NCBI RefSeq assembly: GCF_032362555.1
Contig: NC_083533.1
Location: 3,353,001 to 3,417,000 of the forward strand
DNA from: Amyelois transitella
Taxonomy: Eukaryota > Arthropoda > Insecta > Lepidoptera > Pyralidae
DNA: 64,000 nucleotides
Direction: 5' to 3'
This document shows positions 63,834 to 64,000 of this stretch, in pieces (position 1 is the stretch's first letter; each line of letters begins with the position of its first letter). A model generated the notes under the pieces. That model searched no databases. It was not told the DNA's origin and was given only the letters and a program-made list of their open reading frames with translations. Position numbers and translations under genes: made by a program.

Positions 63834-64000
63834 AGTGTGGCAGTCGGCCGCCATTACGTCATAGACTATCTCACAAAATGCAAGTTTTCTGTCACTCACA
63901 CGCGCGTACAACGCCGCCATTACGATGCTTCACATTTTTTTAACCACACTCCGTCCGCCTTTTTTTCTGCGCCTATTTACGAGTATGTATGCATATGTAA

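Overview
The window is nuclear DNA of an insect, almost certainly a moth or butterfly. It is AT-rich, its genes are spliced (GT-AG introns), and short introns and intergenic DNA are crowded with repeats of lepidopteran type: tRNA-headed SINEs, Helitron-like units ending in CTAGT, RTE-like LINE 3' ends with (ATGT)n tails, and (CATA)n tracts. There are no bacterial-style operons, CRISPR arrays or rRNA genes.

Five protein genes can be supported. (1) Lachesin, minus strand, 3166-16103, nine coding exons whose splice phases all join: a cell-surface protein with three Ig domains and a probable GPI anchor. (2) A zinc-dependent medium-chain polyol (sorbitol/altritol-type) dehydrogenase, plus strand, 21828-31098, nine exons, 342 residues. 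(3) A secreted trypsin-like serine protease, plus strand, 40321-45501, six exons, 332 residues. (4) Cubilin, minus strand, 46583-57673, one uninterrupted 11-kb coding exon of 3696 residues with 8 EGF and 27 CUB domains. (5) The 5' part of glycogen synthase, plus strand, three coding exons at 61704-63704 and a probable non-coding first exon ending at 58827; the rest lies outside the window. Protease and cubilin converge, with about 1.1 kb between stop codons. Cubilin and glycogen synthase diverge from a shared region of about 1 kb. The genes have unrelated jobs (adhesion, polyol metabolism, proteolysis, endocytosis, glycogen synthesis) and do not look like a functional cluster.

The rest is mostly mobile DNA. 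The commonest repeat is an element of about 255 bp, present in roughly 50 full or partial copies on both strands; I call it the hairpin SINE. It begins near GCCGTGTGGTTCCCGGC and ends GACGTGA..ATGTATG. Several copies have 11-12 bp target-site duplications, and its last ~40 bases form a hairpin that aligns with, and shows a compensatory base change relative to, the 3' end of an RTE-like LINE also present here. This points to a SINE/LINE mobilisation pair. Other families: a tRNA-derived SINE, a 'family C' repeat, Helitron-like units, LINE tails, a pogo/Tigger transposase remnant inside a ~1.95-kb inverted-repeat element, and a 462-bp MITE.

The most unusual points are: a tandem array in lachesin that carries three extra copies of the 3' half of exon 6; transposable elements lying within a few bases of splice sites in the dehydrogenase, including one that supplies a stronger competing donor; and the intronless full-length cubilin.
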